Source: Microcosmobacter mediterraneus
GTDB taxonomy: Bacteria; Bacteroidota; Bacteroidia; Flavobacteriales; Flavobacteriaceae
Assembly: GCF_031846265.1 (NCBI RefSeq)
Contig: NZ_JAVRIA010000003.1
Span: 248,001 to 312,000 of the forward strand
Direction of reading: 5' to 3'
DNA: 64,000 nucleotides
Shown one piece after another: positions 63,590 to 64,000 of the stretch (positions are counted from its first letter, which is position 1; every line of letters starts with the position of its first letter). Below the pieces are notes generated by a model. It saw nothing but the letters and a program-made list of their open reading frames with translations. It did no database searches and had not been told where the DNA came from. Position numbers and translations under genes: made by a program.

Positions 63590-64000
63590 ATGGAGACTAC
63601 ATTTGGAATTGATGCTATTGATTACTATGTGCCACAATTGGTATTACCTATCGAAAAATTGGCCATTGCACGTAATATTATACCTGCTAAATTAGAAAAA
63701 GGATTAGGCTTAAAGTCCATGGCATTAATTGATGTTAATGAAGATGCAGCCTCTATGGCAGCAAATGCACTAAATAATCTAATTACAAAAAATGTCATTG
63801 ATCCACATACCATTGGTCGTGTTTATTTAGGCACTGAAAGTGCTGTAGATGGATCAAAACCAACAGCTACTTATGCTATTGGCGCTGTTGAGCAAAAACT
63901 CTCCAAACAATATGGAGAACGTTGCTTTAAGAACTGTGATGTTGTTGACCTTACGTTTGCATGTGTAGGAGCTGTTGATGCTATGGAAAATTGCTTGGAT
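63590..64000 (+). CDS. Hydroxymethylglutaryl-CoA synthase, 5' part (truncated by window end)
   Basis: The ATG at 63590 opens a frame that runs to the last base (137 codons). The translation begins METTFGIDAIDYYVPQLVLP and contains the general base Glu83 (GTESAVDGSKP) and the nucleophile Cys125 (TFACVGAVDA) of HMG-CoA synthases. The enzyme condenses acetyl-CoA and acetoacetyl-CoA to HMG-CoA, the step before mevalonate, so it feeds the mevalonate kinase and decarboxylase encoded at 46371-48417. The remaining two-thirds lie beyond the window. Confidence 0.92.
   Translation, partial: METTFGIDAIDYYVPQLVLPIEKLAIARNIIPAKLEKGLGLKSMALIDVNEDAASMAANALNNLITKNVIDPHTIGRVYLGTESAVDGSKPTATYAIGAVEQKLSKQYGERCFKNCDVVDLTFACVGAVDAMENCLD

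Overview
This window is AT-rich chromosome from a member of the Flavobacteriaceae (Bacteroidota), most likely marine. The evidence is a gliding-motility / type IX secretion (T9SS) module with a type B sorting domain, PorP/SprF and OmpA partners, DUF6090 and CarboxypepD_reg-like proteins, a folK-deoxynucleoside kinase fusion, a mevalonate pathway, a K+-dependent membrane pyrophosphatase, and TAnnTTTG-type promoters. The genus cannot be fixed from the sequence. No rRNA, tRNA, CRISPR or prophage genes were seen. Every coding-free gap is shorter than 300 bases.

Layout. 1-2327 (+): a signalling module made of the end of an unrecognised protein, a Ras-like GTPase and a hybrid histidine kinase whose receiver lacks the phospho-acceptor Asp. 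2418-17517 (-): a giant 4030-residue T9SS adhesin followed by PorP/SprF and an OmpA-family protein; the adhesin gene carries an internal exact 828-bp duplication. 17812-24798 (+): an arsenosugar biosynthesis operon (peroxidase-like protein, ArsS, rhodanese, TIGR04282 protein, purine nucleoside phosphorylase, ArsM, sterol-desaturase-like protein, DUF547 lipoprotein, TIGR04283 glycosyltransferase) closed by a terminator. 24844-29481 (-): envelope genes (lipoprotein, Omp85-like barrel, GH113-like lipoprotein, barrel-like protein, second DUF547). 29717-36980 (+): a flavoprotein and polyferredoxin redox pair, then a MORN protein, two GT2 glycosyltransferases and a mannosyltransferase joined by four TAATG overlaps. 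37003-39822: small accessory genes (acidic protein, DUF6090, CarboxypepD_reg-like, transglutaminase-like).

39897-43577 is the most striking part. Four gene cassettes, all in one orientation, each begin with GTT plus a private 6-7 base tag and end with the reverse complement of the same tag. They are separated by roughly 135-base foldable spacers. This is the architecture of integron cassettes and attC sites, and no integrase is visible in the window.

43583-50167 (-): pseudouridine synthase (its GRLD Asp replaced by Gly), nitrilase, UbiA prenyltransferase, mevalonate kinase, diphosphomevalonate decarboxylase, DUF1697 and a HI0933-type flavoprotein. 50215-64000: housekeeping genes (folK-dNK, queuosine-precursor transporter, AsmA-like, rpsU, DUF2797, GH3-like, hppA, M1 peptidase) and the start of HMG-CoA synthase, which ties back to the mevalonate genes. 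Copies of a flavobacterial palindromic repeat lie in frame inside two genes, the mannosyltransferase and the decarboxylase.
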